Positions 22,300 to 30,823 of a DNA stretch of 64,000 bases are shown one piece after another; the stretch's first letter is position 1; every line of letters begins with the position of its first letter. Location of the stretch: positions 1 to 64,000 of the forward strand of contig CAVTIC010000006.1 of NCBI GenBank assembly GCA_963734685.1. Direction: 5' to 3'. The notes below the pieces were generated by a model. The model was not told where the DNA came from. It ran no database searches and was given only the letters and a program-made list of their open reading frames with translations. The stretch is from JAOUEA01 sp963734685 (GTDB lineage Bacteria; Actinomycetota; UBA4738; HRBIN12). Made by a program: the position numbers and the translations under genes.

Positions 22300-23739
22300 C
22301 CCAACACAGCAAGGCTCGGGCTCATCGGTCTGCTGGTGGTCCTCGTGGCCGCGTGCGGACCGTCTCCGGAGCCCCGTCTCGTGGCGAGCCCTTCCGTGGG
22401 GGTTGCCGTCGGCGCCACGTCACCCACGCAGGCACCGACGACGACGGATGCGACCGAGACGGGGCGAGACATCTACGTCTTGGATCCGAAGTCTGGTGGA
22501 GCGACGCTGCTCCTGTCCGCGCGCGGATCCCAGACGAACGCCGAGTTCTCACCGGACGGCCGCCGGGTCGTGTACGAGAGCCGCGCTCTCGGCGTCACCT
22601 CCCAGATCTTCGTGCTTGAGGCCGACGGGACGAAACGGAAGCTAACGCACATGAAGCGGGGGGCCTCCGACCCGACCTGGTCGCCCGACGGGACCCAGAT
22701 CGCCTTCGCCGGCACTCGTCGACGAGACGGGGACCGCCACCCCGACACCGACATCTTCGTGATGAACGTCGACGGGAGCCACATCCAGCGATTGGTCGGG
22801 ACCGCGGAGAACGATGGCCACCCGGACTGGAATCCGGACGGCTCACGGATCGCTTTCGATAGTCGTTACGTGAGCAGAGGCGGAGCAGGGTTCCCCGGCG
22901 CCTTGATCTGGGTGGCATCGGTTCGCACTCGGACCCTCACCCAGCTCACACCGCGGCACACTCGGTGGGCGGAAGCCGACCCCGCGTGGTCGCCCGATGG
23001 GCGATGGATCGCGTACAGCAGGATCGAACGAACGGGAATGCTGCCCCTCTGGGCCGGGCTGTGGCTCATGCGGCCGAACGGGACGCACAAGAGCGGCATC
23101 CGGAAGTCGGACAGGAAGTCGGGCTCCTACGGCTTCGTCGAGAACCCGAGCTGGTCCCCGAACGGGCGCTCTATCGTGGTGGAGAGCGGCGGGAATGTCG
23201 GCATCATCGACGTCGACACGGAGCGCCTCCGCACGGTCTTGACGGGCGTGAATGACGCAGCCGACCCCAGCTGGGGCCTGGACGGGATCTCGGTGAGCTT
23301 CGATGAGGCCGACGGTGCCGCGACGCCTCAAGCGATCGTGAAGAGCGGATGGAAGCCGACGTGGGAAACGTCGTGGACGAGACCTGACGCGACGATCGTG
23401 CTAACGGGATCACGCTGCGAGCAGGACGGTGACGTGCGTGTGCTCGGTCCCGGAGTGCTCGCGTTCGAGTTCGTCAACGAATCGCATCTCGAGGGTCTCT
23501 TCAGGGTCGCGCGGCTCGGCCGCGGTCAACGACGCAGCGATCTCTGGGACGACGTGTTGCCCCTCATCGGGCGGCGCTCGAGCCGCTTCCTCGGGCCATC
23601 GACGACGGAGATCTGGTCGAGCTCGCGGGTGATCACCTCGGGCAGGTGGGCGGTCCTCTGCTGGATCGACCGGATCGCCGCCCCGAACGGGTGGCAGATG
23701 GACAGGGTCGGCATCGTCGGCCCGATCGAGGTCGGGTGA
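22297..23739 (+). CDS. Lipoprotein 3: intact beta-propeller lipoprotein
   Basis: 480 residues, the only undamaged copy. MPNTARLGLIG starts a signal ending VLVAAC, so Cys20 is the predicted lipid anchor. A Thr/Pro-rich linker is followed by PD40/TolB-type blades (DPTWSPDGTQIAFAG, HPDWNPDGSRIAF, DPAWSPDGRWIAYS, NPSWSPNGRSIVVE). From about residue 365 comes the paired-cysteine domain: LTGSRCEQDG, FEFVNES, GRWAVLCWID and VGPIEVG. It is followed 50 bp later by the intact barrel gene. Expected on the outer face of the membrane; ligand unknown. Confidence 0.75.
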   Translation: MPNTARLGLIGLLVVLVAACGPSPEPRLVASPSVGVAVGATSPTQAPTTTDATETGRDIYVLDPKSGGATLLLSARGSQTNAEFSPDGRRVVYESRALGVTSQIFVLEADGTKRKLTHMKRGASDPTWSPDGTQIAFAGTRRRDGDRHPDTDIFVMNVDGSHIQRLVGTAENDGHPDWNPDGSRIAFDSRYVSRGGAGFPGALIWVASVRTRTLTQLTPRHTRWAEADPAWSPDGRWIAYSRIERTGMLPLWAGLWLMRPNGTHKSGIRKSDRKSGSYGFVENPSWSPNGRSIVVESGGNVGIIDVDTERLRTVLTGVNDAADPSWGLDGISVSFDEADGAATPQAIVKSGWKPTWETSWTRPDATIVLTGSRCEQDGDVRVLGPGVLAFEFVNESHLEGLFRVARLGRGQRRSDLWDDVLPLIGRRSSRFLGPSTTEIWSSSRVITSGRWAVLCWIDRIAAPNGWQMDRVGIVGPIEVG

Positions 23740-23789
23740 GGACCGTGCTGCCGACAAGGAGGCAGTCGGACGAGAGGAAGGAGCAGCAC

Positions 23790-24290
23790 ATGACGAGGAA
23801 GCTGATCGTCGGGGCGCTCGCTGCAGCGCTGTTGACGTCGGGGGCGCTGGTAGGCGTCTCGTTCGGGGGAGGGGGTGGCATCACCCAGCCGACGGTGATC
23901 GAGCTGTCGCTCGACCTCTGCGGCGATTCATGCCGGGGCTTCGAACTGAATGATCGCGCGTTCGGAAAGCGCGGTACGGCATTGATCACGTTGTCCGAAG
24001 ACGTGCTCTTCGACGTTGACGGCAACGAGGTCGGGTATCAGAGCAACCACTGCACGACCTCGGGCGGACGGGGCGGAGGGACCCCCTGGGTCTGCACCTT
24101 TCTCCTGAAACTCAAGGCCGGCCCGCACACCGAGCGAGGGACCGTGGTGATCACGGGCATCTACCGTTTCAGCGACCCCAGCACGTACGCGGTCACCGGT
24201 GGCACCGGGGCCTACGAGAACGTTCGCGGATACGTCCGGATGGAGGTCGTCCACAAGCGCGAGGTCCTCACGCTCAACCTGATCCCGTAA
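23790..24290 (+). CDS. Secreted allene-oxide-cyclase-barrel-like protein, module 3, intact
   Basis: 166 residues after GAGGAAGGAG. Signal peptide VGALAAALLTSGALVGVSF, then QPTVIELSLDLCG, two further cysteine positions (SNHCTTSG, WVCTFLL), DVLFDVDGNEVG, GPHTERGTVV, GGTGAYENVRGY and terminal LNLIP. The glycine-rich GGTGAY motif is typical of the allene oxide cyclase barrel-like family. It forms the distal gene of the module and ends 9 bases before the conserved hairpin. Confidence 0.75.
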   Translation: MTRKLIVGALAAALLTSGALVGVSFGGGGGITQPTVIELSLDLCGDSCRGFELNDRAFGKRGTALITLSEDVLFDVDGNEVGYQSNHCTTSGGRGGGTPWVCTFLLKLKAGPHTERGTVVITGIYRFSDPSTYAVTGGTGAYENVRGYVRMEVVHKREVLTLNLIP

Positions 24291-24299
24291 GGGCGCGCT

Positions 24300-24334
24300 G
24301 GGCTCCGGGTCCCGGTCACGGGCTCCCGGAGCCC
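24300..24334 (+). terminator. Conserved hairpin after module 3
   Basis: GGGCTCCGGG (24300-24309) pairs with CCCGGAGCCC (24325-24334) around a 15-nt loop that itself contains CCCGG and CGGG. Same stem as modules 1 and 2. Confidence 0.6.
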
Positions 24335-24383
24335 ACCGCCGCTCCGACCATCGGGTGAGAGCTGTCGAGAGGAGTGGACACGG

Positions 24384-24506
24384 ATGCGCGACCGGGCGGG
24401 TCGGGTTCGAGCCTGGGCGGTGCGGATCGTGATCGCGATCGTCCTCGTGGTCGTGTTCACCATGATCGTGATCGGGGCCGCCCAGCTCGATCTCGGAGCC
24501 CGATGA
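24384..24506 (+). CDS. 40-residue single-span membrane peptide
   Basis: Starts MRDRAGRVRAWAVR (basic), then one hydrophobic span (IVIAIVLVVVFTMIVIGAA) and tail QLDLGAR. GAGAGGAGTGG gives a good ribosome site. Basic N-terminus suggests N-in topology. It occupies the same place after a barrel gene as the peptide at 12133, supporting a real gene. Unknown function. Confidence 0.5.
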   Translation: MRDRAGRVRAWAVRIVIAIVLVVVFTMIVIGAAQLDLGAR

Positions 24507-24572
24507 CCGTCTTGCGTGGTCATTGAGCGAGCTTTGCACGGTCCTGGAGCGGCTCGACCGAAACTGAGCGCT

Positions 24573-24612
24573 CTCCAGCGGACTTCCAGTCGACCGCCCG
24601 GGAGGCTCCAGC
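24573..24612 (+). promoter_or_regulatory. SARP-like operator matching the regulator A operator
   Basis: CTCCAGC (24573-24579), TTCCAGT (24584-24590), an empty slot at 24595, and CTCCAGC (24606-24612). The starts are 11 and 22 bp apart, the same pattern and core as at 4512-4551. It lies upstream of two mini-ORFs and the haloperoxidase-like gene. This is the only candidate control element in the 430 bp between 24507 and 24937. Confidence 0.6.
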
Positions 24613-24636
24613 GCCTCGCTGGAAGAAGGTGACGCG

Positions 24637-24774
24637 ATGGGCACATCCGGCACGGATCGGTTCCGGATGATCGGAAGGGGGAGAGCCCCCTCGTGGAGGC
24701 CCGTGCCAACACCCCGACGAGCGGCCAGTTGGCAGGGTAGCTCGGACGGTGCTCTTCCTCGAACGTGCACCTGA
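24637..24774 (+). CDS. Possible 45-residue basic peptide
   Basis: ATG preceded by GAAGAAGG at good spacing. The product is Arg/Pro/Trp-rich (RFRMIGRGRAPSWRPVPTP), without a signal peptide or a recognised family. It starts 25 bases after the phased heptamers. It could be a leader peptide or chance. Confidence 0.25.
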   Translation: MGTSGTDRFRMIGRGRAPSWRPVPTPRRAASWQGSSDGALPRTCT

Positions 24775-24878
24775 GATCCCAGCGACGTGAAAGCGAGCTG
24801 CAAGCCATCGGCGTGAAGGTTCTGGCGGGTACCAACCCGACCGGCACCACCAGGGCGCTTCTGCAAGGAGGTGAGGCG

Positions 24879-24941
24879 ATGAACAGACCAGACCCATCAC
24901 GGGATCGCATCGAAGGATCGGAAGGAAGGAGAGAGAGATGA
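24879..24941 (+). CDS. Possible 20-residue leader ORF coupled to the haloperoxidase-like gene
   Basis: A near-perfect Shine-Dalgarno (AAGGAGGTGA) precedes ATG 24879. The 20-codon frame ends TGA at 24939-24941, overlapping the next ATG (24938) as ATGA. Such overlap normally couples translation. The peptide is charged and has no known relatives. Confidence 0.35.
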   Translation: MNRPDPSRDRIEGSEGRRER

Positions 24942-26232
24942 TGGGACGCATCCAGACTCGAGCTCGCGTACGCGGAGCCGGCCTCGTGCTGGCGGTCGCT
25001 GCGCTGAGCGTCGGGTTCACCATGCCCGCGTCCCTGACCGCTGTGGCGGCTCCACCGCCGCCCGACACGGTCGTGAAGTGGAACGAGTACGCCGTCAACG
25101 CCCTGATCGTCACCGCGCTGCAGCCGCCGACCGTGTCGGCCCTGCACCTGGCGATGGTGCACGGCGCCGTCTACGACGCCGTGAACGCGATCGACGGAGG
25201 GTACGAGCCGTACCTGGTGTCGCCGAAGGCGAAGAAGTCGTACTCGAAGGACGCGGCGGCTGCGACCGCCGCCTACGAAGTGCTCGTGAACATCGTGCCC
25301 ACGCAGCAGCCGGCGCTGAAGACGCTCTACGACGGGTCGCTCGCGGGCATCGCGGACGGGGCGGCGAAGACCGGCGGGATCGCCGTCGGGCATGCCGCTG
25401 CCGCGGCGATGATCAAGGCCCGTACGGGTGACGGCCGCTTCGGCACGCCCGGGTTCCCGGTCGGCGACGATCCGGGCGAGTGGCGACCGACGCAGCACCG
25501 TCCTTCCCAACAACGACCCGGCCGCCTGGGTCGGGAAGGTGAAGCCCTTCCTGCTCAAGAGCAAGTCGCAGTTCCGCAGCCGAGGGACCGAACGAGCTCA
25601 CGAGCAACAGGTACGCGAAGGACTTCAACGAGGTGAAGACGATCGGATCCGCCTCGAGCGCCACCCGGACGGCGGATCAGACCGATATCGCCAAGTTCTG
25701 GGCGGACCACGGAACGGCGCTGTGGAGTCGCATCTTCCGTCAGCTGTCGGGTGCCGAGCACCTCTCGATCGTCGAGAACGCTCGGTTCTTCGCGATGCTC
25801 TACCTGACGGACGCGGACGCGATCATCAACTGCTGGAACGACAAGAGGCACTTCGGGTTCTGGCGGCCGGTCACCGCGATCCATGAAGCCGCGTCGGACG
25901 GCAACCCCAAGACCGCCCCGGACGCCGGGTGGGTGGAGCTGATCCCAACGCCACCGTTCCCCGAGCATCCCTCCGGCCATGGCTGTGGGAGCGGCTCGAT
26001 CGCTCGCACGTTGCAGAAGTTCTTCGGCACGGACGAGATGAGTTACAGCGCGCAGAGCGTGTTCTCGGGAACGACGAGGAGCTTCACGAGCTTCTCGCAG
26101 GCGATCGAGGAGATCGTCGACGCACGAGTCTACTCCGGCATCCACTTCCGGACGGCCGACGAGCAGGGCGCCCTCCTCGGGAAGAAGGTCGCCAACTACG
26201 CACAGGAGCATTTCTTCGAGCCGGACGACTGA
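24938..26232 (+). pseudogene. Vanadium-haloperoxidase-like (PAP2-fold) exported protein, two frameshifts
   Basis: N-terminal signal (AGLVLAVAALSVGF, Ala-rich cleavage region), then VVKWNEYAVNALIVTALQPP, typical of bacterial vanadium-dependent haloperoxidase-like proteins. The active-site motifs are present in order: NDKRHFGFWRPVTAI, FPEHPSGHGCG and YSGIHFRTAD. They correspond to the Lys/Arg, SGH and Arg-His groups that hold vanadate or phosphate. The frame changes near 25493 (GEWRPT to STVLPNNDPAAWVG) and near 25585 (SQFRS to PNELTSNRYAKDFNEV). All family landmarks survive, so the indels are recent or errors. It may be halogenating or a phosphatase. Overlaps the leader ORF by 4 nt. Confidence 0.75.
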
Positions 26233-26307
26233 GAGGAGTCAGGCGTTCGTTGACGGGCGGGCCGTCTCGTGCGGCCCGCCCGTCGACGTCAGGGATACGC
26301 TGCGGCC

Positions 26308-27525
26308 ATGGACGTCGAGATCCGCACGATCTCGGAGGACGAGTTGCCGGCATACATCCGGGCGCTCGACTTCGCGTTCAGCGGGGTGGCCTCGGACGAG
26401 ACGATCGAGCGAGAGAGCGCGCTCGCGGAGCCGGATCGATGCTTCGCCGCGTTCGACGGTCCGGACATCGTGGGGACCACCGGGGTCATCACGATGCCGA
26501 TGACCGTGCCGGGCGGCGAGCTCGAGGTCGGGTTCGTGACCGCGGTCGGCGTCCGGCCGACGCACCGGCGTCAGGGTGTGAACACGCTGCTGATGCGCCG
26601 ACAGCTCGACGACGCTCACGAGCGCGGCGAGTTGGTCGATGTGCTGTTCGCGGAGGAGGGCGGCATCTACGGCCGGTACGGGTTCGGCCTCGCGACGTTC
26701 GGGTTGGAGATCGAGATCGAAAGCGCGCGCTCGGCCTTCGTCCGCGGCTACGAGCGTGCCGGCCGGCTGCGGTTGGGCGACCGCACCGCGGCCCTCACGG
26801 ACATCCTCGCGCTGTACGAGACGACCCGGTTCGCGAGGCCCGGCATGGTGCGGCTCGACGAACCGCGCTTCGACTACTGGCTGCTGCACAACGATGACGA
26901 CCGGGAGATCCCGCATCTCGTCGTCGTGCACGAGGGCGACGACGGCGTCGACGGCTACGCGATCTACCGCGTGAAGAGCGAATGGACGCGCGGCGTGCCG
27001 GGGTCGGTGCTCACGGTGCACGACCTGCAGGCGACGACCCCCGGCGCCTACGCGGACCTGTGGCGCTACATCCTCGACATCGACCTCATCCATCGCGTGG
27101 ACGCCTGGAACCGTCCCGTGGACGAGCCGCTCCTGCACCTGCTGCAGGAACCGAGGCGCCTGGGGGCAAGGGTCGTCGACAACCTGTGGGTCCGGCCCGT
27201 GGACCTCGCCGGCGCGCTGCGGGCGCGCCGTTACGCGAGCGACGGACGCGTCGTCTTCGAGATCATCGATCGATTCTGTCCGTGGAACGACGGCCGGTAC
27301 GCGGTAGAGGTCTCGGCGGGGGAGGCCTCCGTGACCGAGAACGCCGACGAGCCTGCGGGCCTCGTCTGCACGGTCAACGAGGTCGGGGCTGCCTACCTGG
27401 GCGGCACGACCTTCCGGCAACTCCATCGGGCCGGACGCGTCGATGAGAGAACACCGGGTTCGCTGGCACGCGCTGATGCGATGTTCGGTTGGGATCCCGC
27501 GCCCTGGAGCCCGTTCGCGTTCTGA
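26308..27525 (+). CDS. eis: Eis-family GNAT N-acetyltransferase
   Basis: 405 residues, the usual Eis length. The N-terminal GNAT domain has the acetyl-CoA loop VGVRPTHRRQGVNTLL and GGIYGRYGFGLAT, whose tyrosine matches the catalytic Tyr of mycobacterial Eis. A second GNAT-like domain and a C-terminal SCP2-like domain follow, ending PFAF; the terminal carboxylate is the catalytic base in Eis. ATG 26308 is chosen because the domain starts there (MDVEIRTIS). Known members acetylate aminoglycosides and lysines; the substrate here is unknown. First undamaged large gene after the frameshifted region. Confidence 0.85.
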   Translation: MDVEIRTISEDELPAYIRALDFAFSGVASDETIERESALAEPDRCFAAFDGPDIVGTTGVITMPMTVPGGELEVGFVTAVGVRPTHRRQGVNTLLMRRQLDDAHERGELVDVLFAEEGGIYGRYGFGLATFGLEIEIESARSAFVRGYERAGRLRLGDRTAALTDILALYETTRFARPGMVRLDEPRFDYWLLHNDDDREIPHLVVVHEGDDGVDGYAIYRVKSEWTRGVPGSVLTVHDLQATTPGAYADLWRYILDIDLIHRVDAWNRPVDEPLLHLLQEPRRLGARVVDNLWVRPVDLAGALRARRYASDGRVVFEIIDRFCPWNDGRYAVEVSAGEASVTENADEPAGLVCTVNEVGAAYLGGTTFRQLHRAGRVDERTPGSLARADAMFGWDPAPWSPFAF

Positions 27526-27574
27526 GGAGTCGCTCGAGGACGTCCCGTGGTCGACGCGTTCCTCGGATAGTCCC

Positions 27575-29017
27575 TTACGCCGGCGTCGTCTGGTCGGCCT
27601 CGTCGGGGACGTCGCGACCGAGCCGTCGGAGGCGGAGCCGGACCAGCACCAGCAGGGCCAGCGTCACCCCGAGGGGCACGGCGATCACGACCGGGAGCAC
27701 GCCCTGCGGGTTGAGCCGCTGGAAGGCTCCGACGGTGAGGTGGAGCCCGGGGCTGCTGACCGGGTGGCTGGTCGACCTCTCCCCGGGCTCCGGAACGGCG
27801 ACGAAGTACACCATGTAATCGCCCTTGAGGATGGCCTCGATCGTCCAGGATTGCCTGATCTGATCCCCTGCCGGCACGAAGTCCACGTGCTGCGTGCGCT
27901 CCGGCGACCAGTCCTCCGGATCGACCACGTCGCCTGAGAGCTTGATGATGTTCATCGCCGTGATGACCGGGGGCGAGTCTTCGGTTCCGTTGTTCTCGAG
28001 CAGGGTGTCGAAGTTGACCTCGTCGCCGGTCCTCACCTCGAGGAACGTCTCCTCCAGGGTGACATCGAGATCCGACCCTTCGGTCTGGAACAGCGCCCCG
28101 CCGAGGGCCATGGCGGGGCCCGCGCCGAGCGCCATCAACAGGAACGTCGCGAGCAGCATGCCCGAGAGCGACCCCCACCTCGCGCGGAGCCTGCGCGCTC
28201 GTCCCGCGTCGAGGCGCAGGCGGGGAGCCGCGATCACGAAGAGGAGGAACAGAACACCCACCACCGCGACGACCGACGAACGCAGGTACTCGTCCCGTTC
28301 CCAGAAGGTGCGATGGTTGACGAGCACCTTCTCCATGAACTCGCTGGTGGCCTGCATCGGGTTGAGCCGCTGCACGAAGTACCCGAAGTCTCCCTTCTGC
28401 ACCTCGCCCGGGAGCTGCGTCAGCATGAACAGCAACAACCAGACGATCAGGCAGATGAACATGCTGGTCTTGTTCGCGTTGGACCACGTGCTGACCAGCA
28501 ACCCGAATCCGGCGAACGCGATCGCGAGCGCCGTGCCGATGATCGCCCCGAGGAACACCGCCTGGCCGAAGACCTCGTCGCCTTGCGACACCACCAACAG
28601 CGCGGGCAGGGAGATCAGGAACGCCGCCGGCCACGGAGTCAGAGAAGCGAGGAGCTTCCCGAGTATCAGCTGCCGTCTGCTCGCCGGGGTCAGCAGCAAC
28701 ACCTCGAGCGTCCCTCGTTCGCGCTCACCGCTGATGCCGTCGGCGCCGACGATCATGCCGATGAAGACGCCGAAGGAGATCGTGTTCATCAGCGTGAGGA
28801 ACACCATCTCCTTGGGGGGGATCAGGTTCAGCTCGGTGTTCGTCGCCAACAGGAACGTCATGAGTCCCAGCAACAGGCTGTAGAGGATCAGCAGGTTGAG
28901 CGCCCTGCCGCCGACCCAGAGCTCGACCACCTCTTGCTTGAACACGACCCGCCAGGCGCCGCGCGTCGACCGCCGCTCGACCTGGACGCGCTCCTGCGTA
29001 GCCTCAGCGACGGTCAT
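27575..29017 (-). CDS. ABC-2 type permease with an added exported domain
   Basis: 480 residues. The first half is an ABC-2 permease with about six spans; RGTLEVLLLTPASRRQLILGK is the classic cytoplasmic segment. After GMLLATFLLMALGAGPAMA, a soluble beta-rich part of about 130 residues (DVTLEETFLEVRTGDEVNFDT) precedes a last span (VLPVVIAVPLGVTLALLVLV) and a charged tail. It starts ATGA, overlapping the stop of the ATPase gene, so the two are one transporter. The extra domain suggests a surface partner or substrate-capture role. Confidence 0.8.
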   Translation of the reverse strand: MTVAEATQERVQVERRSTRGAWRVVFKQEVVELWVGGRALNLLILYSLLLGLMTFLLATNTELNLIPPKEMVFLTLMNTISFGVFIGMIVGADGISGERERGTLEVLLLTPASRRQLILGKLLASLTPWPAAFLISLPALLVVSQGDEVFGQAVFLGAIIGTALAIAFAGFGLLVSTWSNANKTSMFICLIVWLLLFMLTQLPGEVQKGDFGYFVQRLNPMQATSEFMEKVLVNHRTFWERDEYLRSSVVAVVGVLFLLFVIAAPRLRLDAGRARRLRARWGSLSGMLLATFLLMALGAGPAMALGGALFQTEGSDLDVTLEETFLEVRTGDEVNFDTLLENNGTEDSPPVITAMNIIKLSGDVVDPEDWSPERTQHVDFVPAGDQIRQSWTIEAILKGDYMVYFVAVPEPGERSTSHPVSSPGLHLTVGAFQRLNPQGVLPVVIAVPLGVTLALLVLVRLRLRRLGRDVPDEADQTTPA

Positions 29018-30012
29018 CAGTGCGCCCCTTCCGTGAGCTGCATGAACGCGTCCTGCAGCCGGCTGCCCTCGACCTCGAAGGACAACACTTGGACGTCGGC
29101 CTTGACGAGGGCATCCAGGATCCGGTTCGTCGTCTCGTGGTTGTCCGAGCCGGCCCCTCCGACCGGCCTGGCGAGATCCACCTCCAGCTGCCGCTCGACG
29201 CCGCCGTTGCCGACGCTCACGACGCCCGGCATCGTCTTCAGCAGCTCGGTGGCCTTCCCGACGGAGGTCGCCGGCACCTGGAGGCGCAGAGCCGTCCGTT
29301 TCGGGCCGTCCCGCCGTGCCTGCGCGAGCACCTCCGCGACCGACCCGGTCGCGACGACCTGGCCCGACGACAGGATCACGACGTCATCGCAGACGCCCTC
29401 GACCTCCGACAGTGCGTGGCTGCACAGGATGATCCCGGCTCCTCGCGTATGAGCGATATCTCGCATCAGGGCGAGGAGCTCCTGTTGGCCTCGAGGATCC
29501 AGTCCCAGCGTCGGCTCGTCGAGGAACAGGACGACGGGGTCGTTGACCAGGGCGCGCGCGATACCGAGTCGTTGGCGCATCCCGTGGCTGTACGCTCGGA
29601 TCAGCGATCTCCCCCGCTCCCGGAGCCCGACCAGCTCGAGCAGGGCCAGCCCGTGCTTGGCTGCGTCGGGACCTCTGCGGCCGTAGAGCCGGGCGAAGTA
29701 GGTGATGTATTCGATCCCCGTGACCTGGTTGGGCAGCCCGAGGGTCTCGGGGAGCACGCCGATGCGCGGGCGGATCTTGGCGGGTTGATCGGAGCTGATG
29801 CCGTCGACGGAGAAGTGGCCCGACGTCGGCCGCAGGATCGTCGTCAGGATGCGGATCGAGGTCGTCTTCCCGGCCCCGTTGGGACCGAGGAACCCCATCA
29901 CGTGGCCCCGCTGGAGGGTGAAGGAGAGCGCGCGCAGCGCCGTCCAGCCGCCGTAGGTCATCGTCAATCCGTCGGCAACGAGAACCGCGGGATCGGGATC
30001 CGGCTCGCCCAT
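29017..30012 (-). CDS. ABC transporter ATP-binding protein
   Basis: 331 residues. Walker A GPNGAGKT, Q-loop region IGVLPETLGLPNQVTG, signature YSHGMRQR, Walker B VVLFLDEPT and switch His in ILCSHALSE are all present. A C-terminal 90-residue extension is typical of drug, lipid or antibiotic export ATPases of the ABC-2 class. Its stop overlaps the permease start (ATGA). Exports an unknown substrate. Confidence 0.9.
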   Translation of the reverse strand: MGEPDPDPAVLVADGLTMTYGGWTALRALSFTLQRGHVMGFLGPNGAGKTTSIRILTTILRPTSGHFSVDGISSDQPAKIRPRIGVLPETLGLPNQVTGIEYITYFARLYGRRGPDAAKHGLALLELVGLRERGRSLIRAYSHGMRQRLGIARALVNDPVVLFLDEPTLGLDPRGQQELLALMRDIAHTRGAGIILCSHALSEVEGVCDDVVILSSGQVVATGSVAEVLAQARRDGPKRTALRLQVPATSVGKATELLKTMPGVVSVGNGGVERQLEVDLARPVGGAGSDNHETTNRILDALVKADVQVLSFEVEGSRLQDAFMQLTEGAH

Positions 30013-30229
30013 GACATGCGCCTCCTACCGTGCTTCCTGCTCCCAGGGCGGACGCCGGATCCCGCGGCAGACGGAAGGGCGGGAGGACCCTCGGATCCGG
30101 CGGCGCAGAACGTATCCCGGTGGTGTCGTGCGAGTCAACAGCCATCCGGTCCACTCTCGGCTGCCGCCCTCGGGCGCTCGTTCCCCTGCCGCTGTTAGGC
30201 TCCCGGGCCCACCCTAAGGAGGCCTCCTC

Positions 30230-30823
30230 GTGCACCGTTCGCTCATCCGTGTCCGCGCCATCGTGCTCGCCCTCGTGCTCCTCGCAGCCTGCAGCAGCGA
30301 CGGTTCCGGAGGCGCCGACGGTGGTGGGACATCCGCCGAGGCGCCCGCCGAGGCGGCCGCGCCCGATGCCTACATGGAAGGGCTCTGCGCCGCTATCGTC
30401 AGCTACCAGGGCGACCTCGAGGCGGAGAGCACGTCGCTCCAGGACGAGTTCTCGGGCGGCACGCCCACCCCGGAGGAGACCAAGGACGTCCTCGTGAGCT
30501 TCCTCGGCACCATGTCGGATCGGACCCAGCAGCTGATCGACGACGTGGAGGCGCTCGGCACTCCCGACGTGGAGAACGGCGAGCAGGTCAAGACCGCGTT
30601 CGTGGGGGCGTTCCAACAGGTCGTCGATCTCTTCGACTCCGCGAAGAGCGACGTCGAGAAGCTCTCGACCGACGACCCCGCGGCCCTGGCCGAGGGCTTC
30701 GCGACGGCCGCGACGAAGCTGCAGGAAGCCGGCGCGGGCATCGGGGCGTCGTTCAACGACCTCTCGAGCGAGGAGCTCGACGCGGCGGCGCAGGAAGCCG
30801 CGTCGTGCGCCGGCGTGATCTGA
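30230..30823 (+). CDS. Lipoprotein, function unknown
   Basis: 197 residues. GTG start fixed by AAGGAGG 7 bases upstream. Signal ALVLLAAC with predicted lipidated Cys21, then a Gly/Ala-rich linker and a mostly alpha-helical acidic domain (YMEGLCAAIVSYQGDLEAE, and helices around VVDLFDSAKSDVEKL) with a second Cys near the end (ASCAGVI). The two cysteines of the mature domain could form a disulfide. Convergent with citrate synthase, with stops abutting. Confidence 0.7.
   Translation: MHRSLIRVRAIVLALVLLAACSSDGSGGADGGGTSAEAPAEAAAPDAYMEGLCAAIVSYQGDLEAESTSLQDEFSGGTPTPEETKDVLVSFLGTMSDRTQQLIDDVEALGTPDVENGEQVKTAFVGAFQQVVDLFDSAKSDVEKLSTDDPAALAEGFATAATKLQEAGAGIGASFNDLSSEELDAAAQEAASCAGVI

Noticed and set aside
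1..26232. A phage-defence island based on the nSTAND1 ATPases.
   Set aside because: No nuclease, TIR, protease or toxin effector, no integrase or IS element; the DNA-binding end and surface lipoproteins point to regulation.
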